10,367 nt of DNA from contig CALXPA010000025.1 of NCBI GenBank assembly GCA_944390185.1, forward strand, positions 1-10,367, in the 5' to 3' direction. The notes under the pieces were generated by a model. It saw only the letters and a list, made by a program, of their open reading frames with translations. It did not search any database and was not told the origin of the DNA. How positions within the stretch are numbered: the first letter of the stretch is position 1; each line of letters opens with the position of its first letter. The translations under genes and the position numbers were made by a program. Source of the stretch: an uncultured Alphaproteobacteria bacterium (GTDB taxonomy: Bacteria; Pseudomonadota; Alphaproteobacteria; Rs-D84). Positions 1 through 6,926 of the stretch are shown here, in pieces.

Positions 1-17
1 AAAAAAGGAACATGCAA

Positions 18-758
18 ATGCTGAATCAAAAATTTGATTTTGTTGTCAGTATTGGTGAAGATTGTGCGTGTGCAATGTATCTGAACCGTTTCGGTTTACG
101 GGCACGATCTTATCCGTTCGATTGGCTGTGTAATGCGTCTTTTGAAACCAGAATTAATTTAATTTTGAATAATTTTCATGGATTCTTGGTGCGCGAAAAC
201 ATGCGCTGGTTCCCGAAACCAACCAGTGGATTGCGCGATACGCAAAATGAAAATTACGAAGATACGGCCACTGGGTTTTATTTTTATCATGACTTTACGT
301 CAAATGTGGATTTTGATGTAATCTTTCCGTATGTGCATGAAAAGTACATGCGCAGAATAGCGCGATTTTACGATGCAATCAAGAATTCCAGAACGGTACT
401 GTTCGTGTGGTGGAGTCGGGATAAAATCATCCCACTGCAAAATATTATTGATGCCCAGCGTCAGTTGTCTGAAAAGTTTAATAAACAGATAAACATGTTG
501 ATCTTTGAACATGCGCCTGATTCAGAATTGCAGGTCGATAATGTGACAGAGCATATCGTAATTGCGCGCGGACATTTAACCGTGCCAGAAAATACCACCG
601 TGGGTAATGAAAAGTTATGCAATCAGGTGTTTAAGAAAATTCGGCGGACAAATACATGGAAAATACGTGTTATAAAGATTGTTTGTGGAATGATTCCATA
701 TCGCCCGTGGCGCAAAAATCTGCGTGCACATGCAATTGCACATTGCCAAAAGTATTAA
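18..758 (+). CDS. DUF1796-type putative papain-like cysteine peptidase
   Basis: The N-terminus carries the hallmark of the DUF1796 family: a hydrophobic strand, then SIGEDCACA (residues 11-19 from this start) and, about 14 residues later, a SYPFDWL motif. The conserved Cys16 would be the nucleophile if the family annotation as papain-like peptidases is right; an HDF motif near residue 92 could hold a partner histidine. No activity is shown for this protein. It has no signal peptide or membrane segment, so it is probably cytoplasmic, and its C-terminal 50 residues are rich in Lys/Arg. Two in-frame ATGs exist (12 and 18). I chose 18 because AAGGAA at 5-10 sits 7 nt before it but only 1 nt before the first. 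The gene is visibly richer in A+T than the genes to its right (27% and 37% GC in two 60-base lines I counted), which suggests horizontal origin. Members often lie in surface-glycan regions, but the upstream context is outside the window. Confidence 0.75.
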   Translation: MLNQKFDFVVSIGEDCACAMYLNRFGLRARSYPFDWLCNASFETRINLILNNFHGFLVRENMRWFPKPTSGLRDTQNENYEDTATGFYFYHDFTSNVDFDVIFPYVHEKYMRRIARFYDAIKNSRTVLFVWWSRDKIIPLQNIIDAQRQLSEKFNKQINMLIFEHAPDSELQVDNVTEHIVIARGHLTVPENTTVGNEKLCNQVFKKIRRTNTWKIRVIKIVCGMIPYRPWRKNLRAHAIAHCQKY

Positions 759-774
759 AACATTCGGCAATGTG
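739..774. repeat. Perfect 9-bp inverted repeat around the stop codon of the DUF1796 gene
   Basis: CACATTGCC (739-747) and GGCAATGTG (766-774) are exact reverse complements separated by 18 nt. Adding ATTG (735-738) and CAAT (776-779) across one unpaired A (775) extends the stem to 13 pairs. The TAA stop codon (756-758) lies in the loop. No T-run follows on either strand, so it is not a canonical intrinsic terminator. It may act as an mRNA 3'-end stabiliser, a factor-dependent terminator between convergent genes, or a binding site. The role is inference. Confidence 0.6.
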
Positions 775-786
775 ACAATATTCTGA

Positions 787-1242
787 TCAGGATAATGTTG
801 TGTATTTTAACGGATAATATTTCGATCGGACGCATGATCCAGATGATACCTGGGCAACATCGCCCTCAGACATAAACCATTTCAGGCCGCTGGCACCGGA
901 TGATGATCCGCTGATGCCAAAATAGCATATTTCTTGGCCGTTTACGGTTATTTGTGCATTCGCGGTCGCCGCATAGCACATGCAATCACATGGCGCAGTA
1001 AAAGGAAACGATTCTATGGATTGACCGTTCGCATAGTCTGGTAAAAACAGTGAACATAACCCACGCAGTGTCGCGGTGTCTGGGATGTCGCTGCGTTTTG
1101 CTAAAATCGTTCCGCCGGCGGTTTCGCCATCGTGAACACGCAGTGTCTTGTTCGTTGTGTCCATTGTTACTTCACCAATCGCACCGATAAAGTTGGAATG
1201 TTCGTCGGCGGTGCCGCGCCGAATTTGTACTTGTCGTGACAT
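787..1242 (-). CDS. Small protein with phage-tail-like Mtd N-terminal domain
   Basis: The first 50 or so residues (VQIRRGT, then EH..F.GAIGEVT, then TLRVHDG.T.GG) match the N-terminal domain of major tropism determinant-like phage tail and receptor-binding proteins. The remaining 100 residues are not recognised. They include a Cys-rich stretch (PCDCMCY), a Ser/Gly-rich turn region (GSSSGASG) and LKWFMSEGDVAQV, and look like a compact beta-rich tip domain. Six cysteines in about 150 residues is high, and there is no signal peptide. The start at 1242 has GGA 7 nt upstream and fits domain starts in the family; an in-frame ATG at 1254 would add MDFQ and also has GGA, 8 nt upstream. No capsid, tail, lysis or reverse-transcriptase gene lies nearby, so it is an orphan: a prophage remnant, or a host-adopted tail-like or adhesin-like protein. 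I saw no convincing promoter or terminator of its own. Confidence 0.65.
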   Translation of the reverse strand: MSRQVQIRRGTADEHSNFIGAIGEVTMDTTNKTLRVHDGETAGGTILAKRSDIPDTATLRGLCSLFLPDYANGQSIESFPFTAPCDCMCYAATANAQITVNGQEICYFGISGSSSGASGLKWFMSEGDVAQVSSGSCVRSKYYPLKYTTLS

Positions 1243-1323
1243 TTGAAAATCCATTGATTTTATCCGCTATGTTTGAAAATAGCAGGCGTTTCATTGTGTT
1301 AATAATCCTGGCTGTAAAAACGT

Positions 1324-1347
1324 AAAAAAACACCCGCAAGACGGGTG
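1324..1347 (-). terminator. Rho-independent terminator after the LpoA-like gene
   Basis: The stem CACCCG (1331-1336) / CGGGTG (1342-1347) encloses a 5-nt loop. Read on the minus strand it is followed by a run of seven T (complement of the A-run at 1324-1330). It lies about 70 bp beyond the stop of the lipoprotein gene, insulating the tail-domain gene from read-through. Confidence 0.85.
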
Positions 1348-1419
1348 AATATGTTCTTTTACGTATGCTGTAATATTATCATATTTTTGCAAAAAATACA
1401 AGAATAAAGTACAGCGGAC

Positions 1420-3030
1420 TTATTCCTCTATTTCCACACTGTCGATATAGGTTCTGTTCACAGATTCCAGGCGCATCGGTTCAAAGTCTGGTGATATGAT
1501 TATATCACTGTCATCTTCGGGTAAAATCGTTATTGTGTTTTCTGGAATCTGGGTCGCAATCGGCATTGTTATATGTGTGCCGTATGTTTCTGATTCGTAT
1601 TTTTCCTGGAATCGGGCCGGAATGGTTATATAGTCATCTGGGTTTATCCCCGGCGTTTCCAGGTCCATCGCGTCAGCATCGTCAAAATGCTGGCCTGTCA
1701 AATTATATATCGGCGTCATAAAGTTGGTCTGGGCCGGACGAACTGTTTCCAGATTGCCGCTGCCCGTCAACTGTACAATACGCAGCGCGCGTTCATTTTC
1801 GCCGCCTGGCGTTAATCGTACCAGACCATTGGCGCCAACATAACCACTGGGGTCCAATAAGTACGCCGCGTTGGACTTTTGTGAATATATCATGCCGATT
1901 GCCATATTCGTTGCATCGTATCCAAATGCCGCCATGCGGCTTGGTGTGGTCCCAGACATGCGTTCGTACAGTGCCGTAAAGGACATCGGCATATCAGGCA
2001 TCGTGGCATATTTGGCCCCCGCCATCGTGATATCATTTGTTATATCAGATCCGTCCCATAATGCTGTGCCATAAAAGCGGGCGTCGCGTGCAGAAACACC
2101 ATAATAGCGCAAAAATGACGCCATTGTTTCGGTATCATCACCATCGCCCAGGAATAATACGGCATCATACGGTAATGCGCCCATTGTTTCTGATTTTGAT
2201 ACGCGGTCCAGTTGTATCGTCAGTGATGATTTTTCCAGGATGTTTAATTGTTCGTTCGTCAGGATGTCTGATAATACGGTCTTGGCACGGGTGTTCGCCG
2301 CCGTACGTGCCGCGTTCATGGATGCCGTGGCGGCGGTGTCTTTGATAGATTCTGTATCCCGCGGGGTGTAATAAAATATCCCGTTTACTGGTATCCCGTA
2401 TGTCTGGGCCGCTGTACGTGCCGCGCCCGCCATCATTTGGCCAGATGCGTCGTCGGGTGATATGATTATCAATTCGCCAACATTGTCGGATACCATTTCT
2501 TGGACAATTGCTTCGATACTATTTTGCGGCATCAATGCCATAGACATAACCCCATCGCCCACCGCCGTGGCGTCTGATGTAAATGACAAGACGGGTGTTG
2601 CATCAGGCTTTATATCACGCAGTCTGCGCGCGTCGTTTGCAAACACCGGGCCAACGATTATTGCCGGATTATCCGCCAGTGCCATATTGATTGCGTCTGG
2701 GTCGGATGCAGTATCGTAAAATGCCACAGATAAATTCTGGGGGGCGTTTTGCAGAACCGCCATTTCAATCGATGTGCGTATTGCGTTGCCGATATTTGCA
2801 TTGTCGCCCGTTGTTGGCAATAATACAGCCATTCTGTGCACAGGCGCACCAATCAGGTTGTCTGATGGGGTGCCAGGCTGCATATCCGGGGAACCGTATT
2901 GCATCTGTATCGGGGTGCCGGTTTCCAGGGTGCCATATTCACTGAACCAATCTGTTCGTGGGGTTGTGTCCCCGCCACAGCCCGCCACAGCAACCAGCAG
3001 TAAAAATTTTAAAAATCTGTTCATATGCAT
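1420..3030 (-). CDS. LpoA-like penicillin-binding protein activator lipoprotein
   Basis: This 536-residue protein begins with a lipoprotein signal: MHMNRFLK, a hydrophobic core, then the lipobox VAGC with Cys18 as the lipidation site. Gly rather than Asp follows the Cys, which predicts outer-membrane sorting. Residues 19-58 form a Pro/Thr/Gly-rich linker. From MAVLLPTTG (about residue 60) to about 440 the pattern is that of a type 1 periplasmic-binding fold as found in LpoA/YraM and Peripla_BP_6 proteins. These act from the outer membrane to stimulate peptidoglycan-polymerising penicillin-binding proteins. The last 90 residues are an acidic, Pro/Thr-rich tail that I do not recognise. The start at 3030 was chosen because GGA lies 7 nt upstream and the lipoprotein signal follows at once; longer readings run into rsmI on the other strand. 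Divergence from rsmI is a common arrangement and supports the call. Identity as a functional LpoA is probable; a generic amino-acid-binding lipoprotein is the alternative. Confidence 0.82.
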   Translation of the reverse strand: MHMNRFLKFLLLVAVAGCGGDTTPRTDWFSEYGTLETGTPIQMQYGSPDMQPGTPSDNLIGAPVHRMAVLLPTTGDNANIGNAIRTSIEMAVLQNAPQNLSVAFYDTASDPDAINMALADNPAIIVGPVFANDARRLRDIKPDATPVLSFTSDATAVGDGVMSMALMPQNSIEAIVQEMVSDNVGELIIISPDDASGQMMAGAARTAAQTYGIPVNGIFYYTPRDTESIKDTAATASMNAARTAANTRAKTVLSDILTNEQLNILEKSSLTIQLDRVSKSETMGALPYDAVLFLGDGDDTETMASFLRYYGVSARDARFYGTALWDGSDITNDITMAGAKYATMPDMPMSFTALYERMSGTTPSRMAAFGYDATNMAIGMIYSQKSNAAYLLDPSGYVGANGLVRLTPGGENERALRIVQLTGSGNLETVRPAQTNFMTPIYNLTGQHFDDADAMDLETPGINPDDYITIPARFQEKYESETYGTHITMPIATQIPENTITILPEDDSDIIISPDFEPMRLESVNRTYIDSVEIEE

Positions 3031-3057
3031 TGAAAAATCCATTTTATTCTGTATCAT
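3030..3057 (+). promoter_or_regulatory. Promoter of the rsmI-engB-addB operon
   Basis: TTGAAA (3030-3035) and TATCAT (3052-3057) each match the sigma-70 consensus at 5 of 6 and are 16 nt apart. Transcription would begin near 3064, leaving a leader of about 15 nt that holds the ribosome binding site AAGGA (3068-3072). The -35 box touches the first codon of the divergent lipoprotein gene. Confidence 0.55.
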
Positions 3058-3084
3058 TTTACTATAAAAGGAATGTGAATGCAA
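3056..3084 (-). promoter_or_regulatory. Candidate promoter of the LpoA-like gene
   Basis: On the minus strand TTGCAT (complement of 3079-3084) and TAAAAT (complement of 3056-3061) are 17 nt apart, with the -10 box matching the sigma-70 consensus at 5 of 6. The -35 match is weak (3 of 6) and would include the rsmI start codon. It points to a start site about 20 nt before the lipoprotein gene. Confidence 0.35.
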
Positions 3085-3879
3085 ACAGGGCTGTATATTG
3101 TCGGAACGCCGATTGGAAACCTGGGCGATATGTCGCCGCGGGCGATTGACACACTGCGTGCGGTCGATTTGATTGCGGCCGAAGATACGCGTGTGTTTGG
3201 TAAACTGGCGGCGCACTTTGGTATCAAAACGCCGCGCGTATCTTGTCACGAGCATAATGAACGTGATGTTATTCCTGGACTGGTTGAACGGATGCAATCA
3301 GGGGCGTCAATCGCCGTCGTGACGGATGCTGGGATGCCGGGGGTCAGTGACCCTGGATTCAGATTGGTGCGCGCGGCACGTGATGCCGGGGTGCCGGTGT
3401 TCGTTGTCCCTGGACCGGTCGCAGCAATATCGGCCTTGGTATTGTCTGGGTTCCCAACAGACAGATTTACGTTCTGTGGATTCTTGGACCCGAAAAAATT
3501 GCGCGAAGATAATAAAATAAGGCATACTATTATTTATTACGAGAGTCCCAACAGAATCATGAATACAATCGCAGAATTGGCGCGTGTGATGCCAGAACGT
3601 CAAATCGCGATTGTGCGCGAAATTACAAAAATTCATGAACAGGCCATTATCGGATATCCCGCAGATTTAATGCATATAGACGCCCCACGGGGTGAAATTG
3701 TTATTATCGTCGCGCCGGCACCAGAACATAAAATGTCTGATGCAGAAATATCAGAAATTGTAAATGATATCGCGGCGTCGTCAACCAAACGGGCGGCGGC
3801 AGATTTGGCACGACGCACCGGAATATCAAAAAAAGAGGCATACAGGCGTATGTTAAACCATGGGGGCGATGATGATTAA
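3079..3879 (+). CDS. rsmI: 16S rRNA (cytidine-1402-2'-O)-methyltransferase
   Basis: RsmI transfers a methyl group from S-adenosylmethionine to the 2'-oxygen of C1402 in the decoding centre of 16S rRNA, the same nucleotide that RsmH methylates on N4. The tetrapyrrole-methylase-type fold is clear: YIVGTPIGNLGD (residues 6-17), AAEDTR (33-38), DAGMPGVSDPG (83-93), VPGPVAAISAL (110-120), GFPTDRFTFCGFL (124-136) and YYESPNR (153-159). The C-terminal part, with ISKKEAYRRML, is the small helical domain seen in the family. At 266 residues it is slightly shorter than the E. coli enzyme, mainly between GFL and YYESP. The start has AAGGA 6 nt upstream. It is the first gene of an operon and overlaps the start region of engB. 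The gene yraN, often found close by, is not here. Confidence 0.95.
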   Translation: MQTGLYIVGTPIGNLGDMSPRAIDTLRAVDLIAAEDTRVFGKLAAHFGIKTPRVSCHEHNERDVIPGLVERMQSGASIAVVTDAGMPGVSDPGFRLVRAARDAGVPVFVVPGPVAAISALVLSGFPTDRFTFCGFLDPKKLREDNKIRHTIIYYESPNRIMNTIAELARVMPERQIAIVREITKIHEQAIIGYPADLMHIDAPRGEIVIIVAPAPEHKMSDAEISEIVNDIAASSTKRAAADLARRTGISKKEAYRRMLNHGGDDD

Positions 3880-4426
3880 ATTTGTCGGTGCGTTTGATAC
3901 TGTGGCCAGTCTGCCAAATACAATGTTCCCAGAATATGCGTTCGTTGGGCGCAGTAATGTTGGAAAATCATCGCTGATAAATGCGCTGGTTGGTTCAAAT
4001 GTTGCACGTACATCAAATACCCCAGGGCGAACGCAGACATTAAATCTGTTTAATCTGGATGACCGGGTAATACTGGTCGATTTACCGGGATATGGATATG
4101 CACGTGTGTCACGTGTGGATACAGAATGCTGGGTGGCGCGGCTGGCAGAATATCTGGTTTCACGGCGCCAGTTACGACGTCTGTTTATTTTGATTGATTC
4201 GCGTATTGGGCCGCGACCATCAGATTTAGAATTGATGGATTTTTGCGATGCGCACGGAATTTCATACCAAGTGGTATATACCAAAAAAGACAAGCGGGTA
4301 CGTGAATCTGACCAGATAGAAATTAATCCTGGTAATCATCCGGCAATGTTCCCAGATGTGCTGGAAACGTCGGCCGAAAAGAAAACAGGATTGGACGCAT
4401 TAAGGGCGACAATTGGCATCAAATAG
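3860..4426 (+). CDS. engB: Ribosome biogenesis GTP-binding protein EngB/YsxC
   Basis: EngB is a TRAFAC-class GTPase that helps late assembly of the large ribosomal subunit. All nucleotide motifs are visible: G1 GRSNVGKS, the G2 Thr within TSNTPGRTQ, G3 DLPGYG, G4 TKKD and G5 SAEKKTG. The length (up to 188 residues) is normal. Translation may begin at the ATGs at 3869 or 3872 instead of 3860. The first ATG has no ribosome binding site, whereas a GGGGG run (3862-3866) precedes the inner ones. Whichever is used, the start overlaps the rsmI stop (3877-3879), so translational coupling is likely. The last 14 nt overlap the start of addB. Confidence 0.95.
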   Translation: MGAMMIKFVGAFDTVASLPNTMFPEYAFVGRSNVGKSSLINALVGSNVARTSNTPGRTQTLNLFNLDDRVILVDLPGYGYARVSRVDTECWVARLAEYLVSRRQLRRLFILIDSRIGPRPSDLELMDFCDAHGISYQVVYTKKDKRVRESDQIEINPGNHPAMFPDVLETSAEKKTGLDALRATIGIK

Positions 4427-6926
4427 AAACATCTTTTATGCAACAAATCCGGCGCGGATGCTGGATGCGCTGGGGCAGGTGATTGACCGCGCCGGCGGTG
4501 ATATCGCCGATATGCTGATTTTCTTGCCCAGCAGACGTGCTGTGCGAACCGTGGAAAAATATTTGGTGCAGCGTGCCGGTCACAGTATCATTTTACCACG
4601 CTTGGTCGCATTGGGCGAAGGTGATGATGACCCAGCAGATGACGATGCAGATGGTGCAATATCAAATATGGAACGTGTAATTACCATGGCACGTTTATTG
4701 GCGGCAGATGCATATATTGGAAATATGGCAACCGCGTTGCCGGTCGCACATGACTTAATCCGGGTCCAGGATTATTTGGAAAACGAAGGGGTAGATGCCA
4801 GTAAAATCAACTGGGCACAATTGGTGGACGAAAAATATGCTGCGCATTTTCAGCGCAAGGCAAAAATACTGGATATTCTGGGGGCTGCGCGGCGGGACGG
4901 TTATGATGCGCGCATGACGGTTACACAAATTCGTAATCGTGATATTCGCGCGTGGATAGCGAAATTGTCCGCATACAGCACGGTAATCGTTTGCGGTTCA
5001 ACCGCCAGTGTGCCTGCAACCGCAGATTTAATGGCCGCGGTGGCCGACGCGCCAAATGGCCGAATAATTCTGTCGGGTCGAATTGATGGGAATGCGGACG
5101 ATTTTATGTTACATACAAATCCGTATAATGCGGAATATCAGTTCCTGATGCGAATTGGGGTGGCGCCGGCAGATGTTGTGCCCATTGATGTTGGGGGCAG
5201 TGCAATTGATTTTATGAATGTTGCGTTTTGTAATGATGTGACGCGACGCGCGAGTGCAGGTGATGTTGCGCACTGTCATCTGGTGGAATGTGAACGCGAA
5301 AGCGAAGAGGCGAATGTTGTCGCAGAAATTACCTGGGGGGCAATAAATGAAAATAAATCCGTGTTGGTAATTACACCAGATGCCGCCGGAAACCAACGTA
5401 TTGCATCTGCGTTTGCGGCACGTGGCCTGGGGGCGGATTTTTCCGGCGCCATGTCTGGGGCAATGATGCCGGCGGGACGCGCCATATTAAATGCGCTGGA
5501 TGCATGGATTGAACGCGGTGATGATGCAGAATTTAATGCGCTGAATTCACAGTGCGAATATGACCTGGGGCGTGTTATTGTGCGTATGGTTGATGATGGT
5601 AATATTTGCTTTGAACCAGAATTTGATATTGATGATGCGGCATCTGTGCAGATATGGCGCGCTGTGGCAGAATTATCAGATTGCTTGGTAAAACACGGTA
5701 TGCGGTTGGGGCTGCGTGATGCGCGGGCCGTGCTGGGGGATGTTATCAGTTCTGTGGCGGTGCGTGCGCCGATGAATGATGATGTAAAAGTATCTGTGTT
5801 GGGCACAATTGAATCACGTATGCAGACCGCAGATGTTGTGATACTGACGGGCTTAAATGACGGAATGTTCCCCGCACGGGGGTATGAAAACGCATGGCTG
5901 CCCCGGGCGCTGGCGGAAAAAATTGGATTGCCATCACCAGACAGAAAGGTTTCTTTACAGGCATTAGATTTTATGAATTTATCGTGTGGCGCCGATGTTT
6001 ATTGGACGCGCAGTCGATCTGCCGGTGGGGTCCAGACAACCCAGTCGCGGTTTTTGTCGCGTGTGATGGTGCGGGGTGGGGCGTACAATCTGTCGGTGGG
6101 GGCAGATATATTGAACCAGGTGCGTGGGCGTGATATGCCGGTGGCGCGTCCGTTGGATTATACGCCACCGTCGCCGCCGGCTGATTGGTCTGATGTTTAT
6201 GTGACAGAATTGGAACTGTTGGTGCACAATCCGTATGCGTTCTATGTGCGGCATATATTGCGGTTGCGCGTCCAGGATGATTATTGGATGGCGCCAGATG
6301 CGCGGGACTTTGGGAACTTGGTGCATGGTGTGATTGAAAGTGCGCGTGATTTTTCGCCAGATGTGTTGGTTCGTGAAATGGATGCGGCGGCGCTGAAAAT
6401 CCTGGGGGCGGGCAGTGTGATGTTTCATTTTTGGCACAGGCGATTTACAGAAATTGCGCCAGTGGTATCAAATGTCTTTGGACAGTTGCCAGATTCTGTG
6501 CCAGAGGTTGATGGTGTCGTAAGTATTGCAAAACGCAATGTGCGTGCACGTGCAGACAGAATCTGGGACGGCGGCGTTATGGATATAAAAACAGGTACGT
6601 TGCCAACAAAGGCGCAATTGACAGATGGCATGATGCCCCAGTTGCCGATTGAGGCGTATATGCTGAAAAATGGCGGATTTAATGTATATACAACAGATAA
6701 ATCAAATTCGCCAATCATGATTTTTCTGCAGTTAAAAAGTGGCGATGTGCGCCCAGTGGTTTATGATGCAAATGATACCGCCAGTATGATACAGGCCGCA
6801 GTGGACAAGGTAACCAGTCTGGTCAATAAATATTCTGCCGGGGCGATGGCGTATGAATACCTGCCAACACATGACAGAAAATACAAAATATACGATGACT
6901 TGGCGCGCATAGACGACCTAGGCTAA
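4413..6926 (+). CDS. addB: Double-strand break repair protein AddB (short form)
   Basis: AddB is the non-motor partner of AddA in the RecBCD-like helicase-nuclease that processes DNA double-strand ends for recombination. The N-terminus (IFYATNP, then DMLIFLPSRRAVRTVEKYL, then LPRLVALGEGD) is typical of alphaproteobacterial AddB. The C-terminal RecB-type PD-(D/E)XK nuclease domain spans about residues 590-837: LELLVHNPYAFYVRHILRLR, FGNLVHGVIE with His638, MDIKTG with Asp724 and Lys726, then MMPQLPIEAYML. No intact Walker A motif was seen in the N-terminal half, as expected for this subgroup. At 837 residues it is shorter than the roughly 1,000 usual for alphaproteobacterial AddB. The start is TTG, with AAGGG (4402-4406) 6 nt upstream, placed inside the end of engB. 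addA does not follow; the next gene is convergent. Confidence 0.9.
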   Translation: MASNRNIFYATNPARMLDALGQVIDRAGGDIADMLIFLPSRRAVRTVEKYLVQRAGHSIILPRLVALGEGDDDPADDDADGAISNMERVITMARLLAADAYIGNMATALPVAHDLIRVQDYLENEGVDASKINWAQLVDEKYAAHFQRKAKILDILGAARRDGYDARMTVTQIRNRDIRAWIAKLSAYSTVIVCGSTASVPATADLMAAVADAPNGRIILSGRIDGNADDFMLHTNPYNAEYQFLMRIGVAPADVVPIDVGGSAIDFMNVAFCNDVTRRASAGDVAHCHLVECERESEEANVVAEITWGAINENKSVLVITPDAAGNQRIASAFAARGLGADFSGAMSGAMMPAGRAILNALDAWIERGDDAEFNALNSQCEYDLGRVIVRMVDDGNICFEPEFDIDDAASVQIWRAVAELSDCLVKHGMRLGLRDARAVLGDVISSVAVRAPMNDDVKVSVLGTIESRMQTADVVILTGLNDGMFPARGYENAWLPRALAEKIGLPSPDRKVSLQALDFMNLSCGADVYWTRSRSAGGVQTTQSRFLSRVMVRGGAYNLSVGADILNQVRGRDMPVARPLDYTPPSPPADWSDVYVTELELLVHNPYAFYVRHILRLRVQDDYWMAPDARDFGNLVHGVIESARDFSPDVLVREMDAAALKILGAGSVMFHFWHRRFTEIAPVVSNVFGQLPDSVPEVDGVVSIAKRNVRARADRIWDGGVMDIKTGTLPTKAQLTDGMMPQLPIEAYMLKNGGFNVYTTDKSNSPIMIFLQLKSGDVRPVVYDANDTASMIQAAVDKVTSLVNKYSAGAMAYEYLPTHDRKYKIYDDLARIDDLG

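Noticed and set aside
783..790. 8-bp palindrome CTGATCAG at the stop of the tail-domain gene
   Set aside because: A single short palindrome of this length is expected by chance and has no supporting context.
1265..1285. Small hairpin GCTAT/ATAGC upstream of the tail-domain gene
   Set aside because: Only 5 pairs, A+T-rich, with no T-run; too weak to call a regulatory structure.
1420..3297. Long reading of the lipoprotein gene starting at 3297
   Set aside because: The extra 89 residues lie antisense to rsmI, have no ribosome binding site and would bury the lipoprotein signal that begins at 3030.
3853..4293. 146-codon open frame on the minus strand over engB
   Set aside because: It is antisense to the conserved GTPase motifs of engB and has no protein-like features.
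5276..5806. 176-codon open frame on the minus strand inside addB
   Set aside because: It is antisense to a clear addB reading frame, has no recognisable motif, and its Ser/Arg/Ala-rich composition is typical of a shadow frame.
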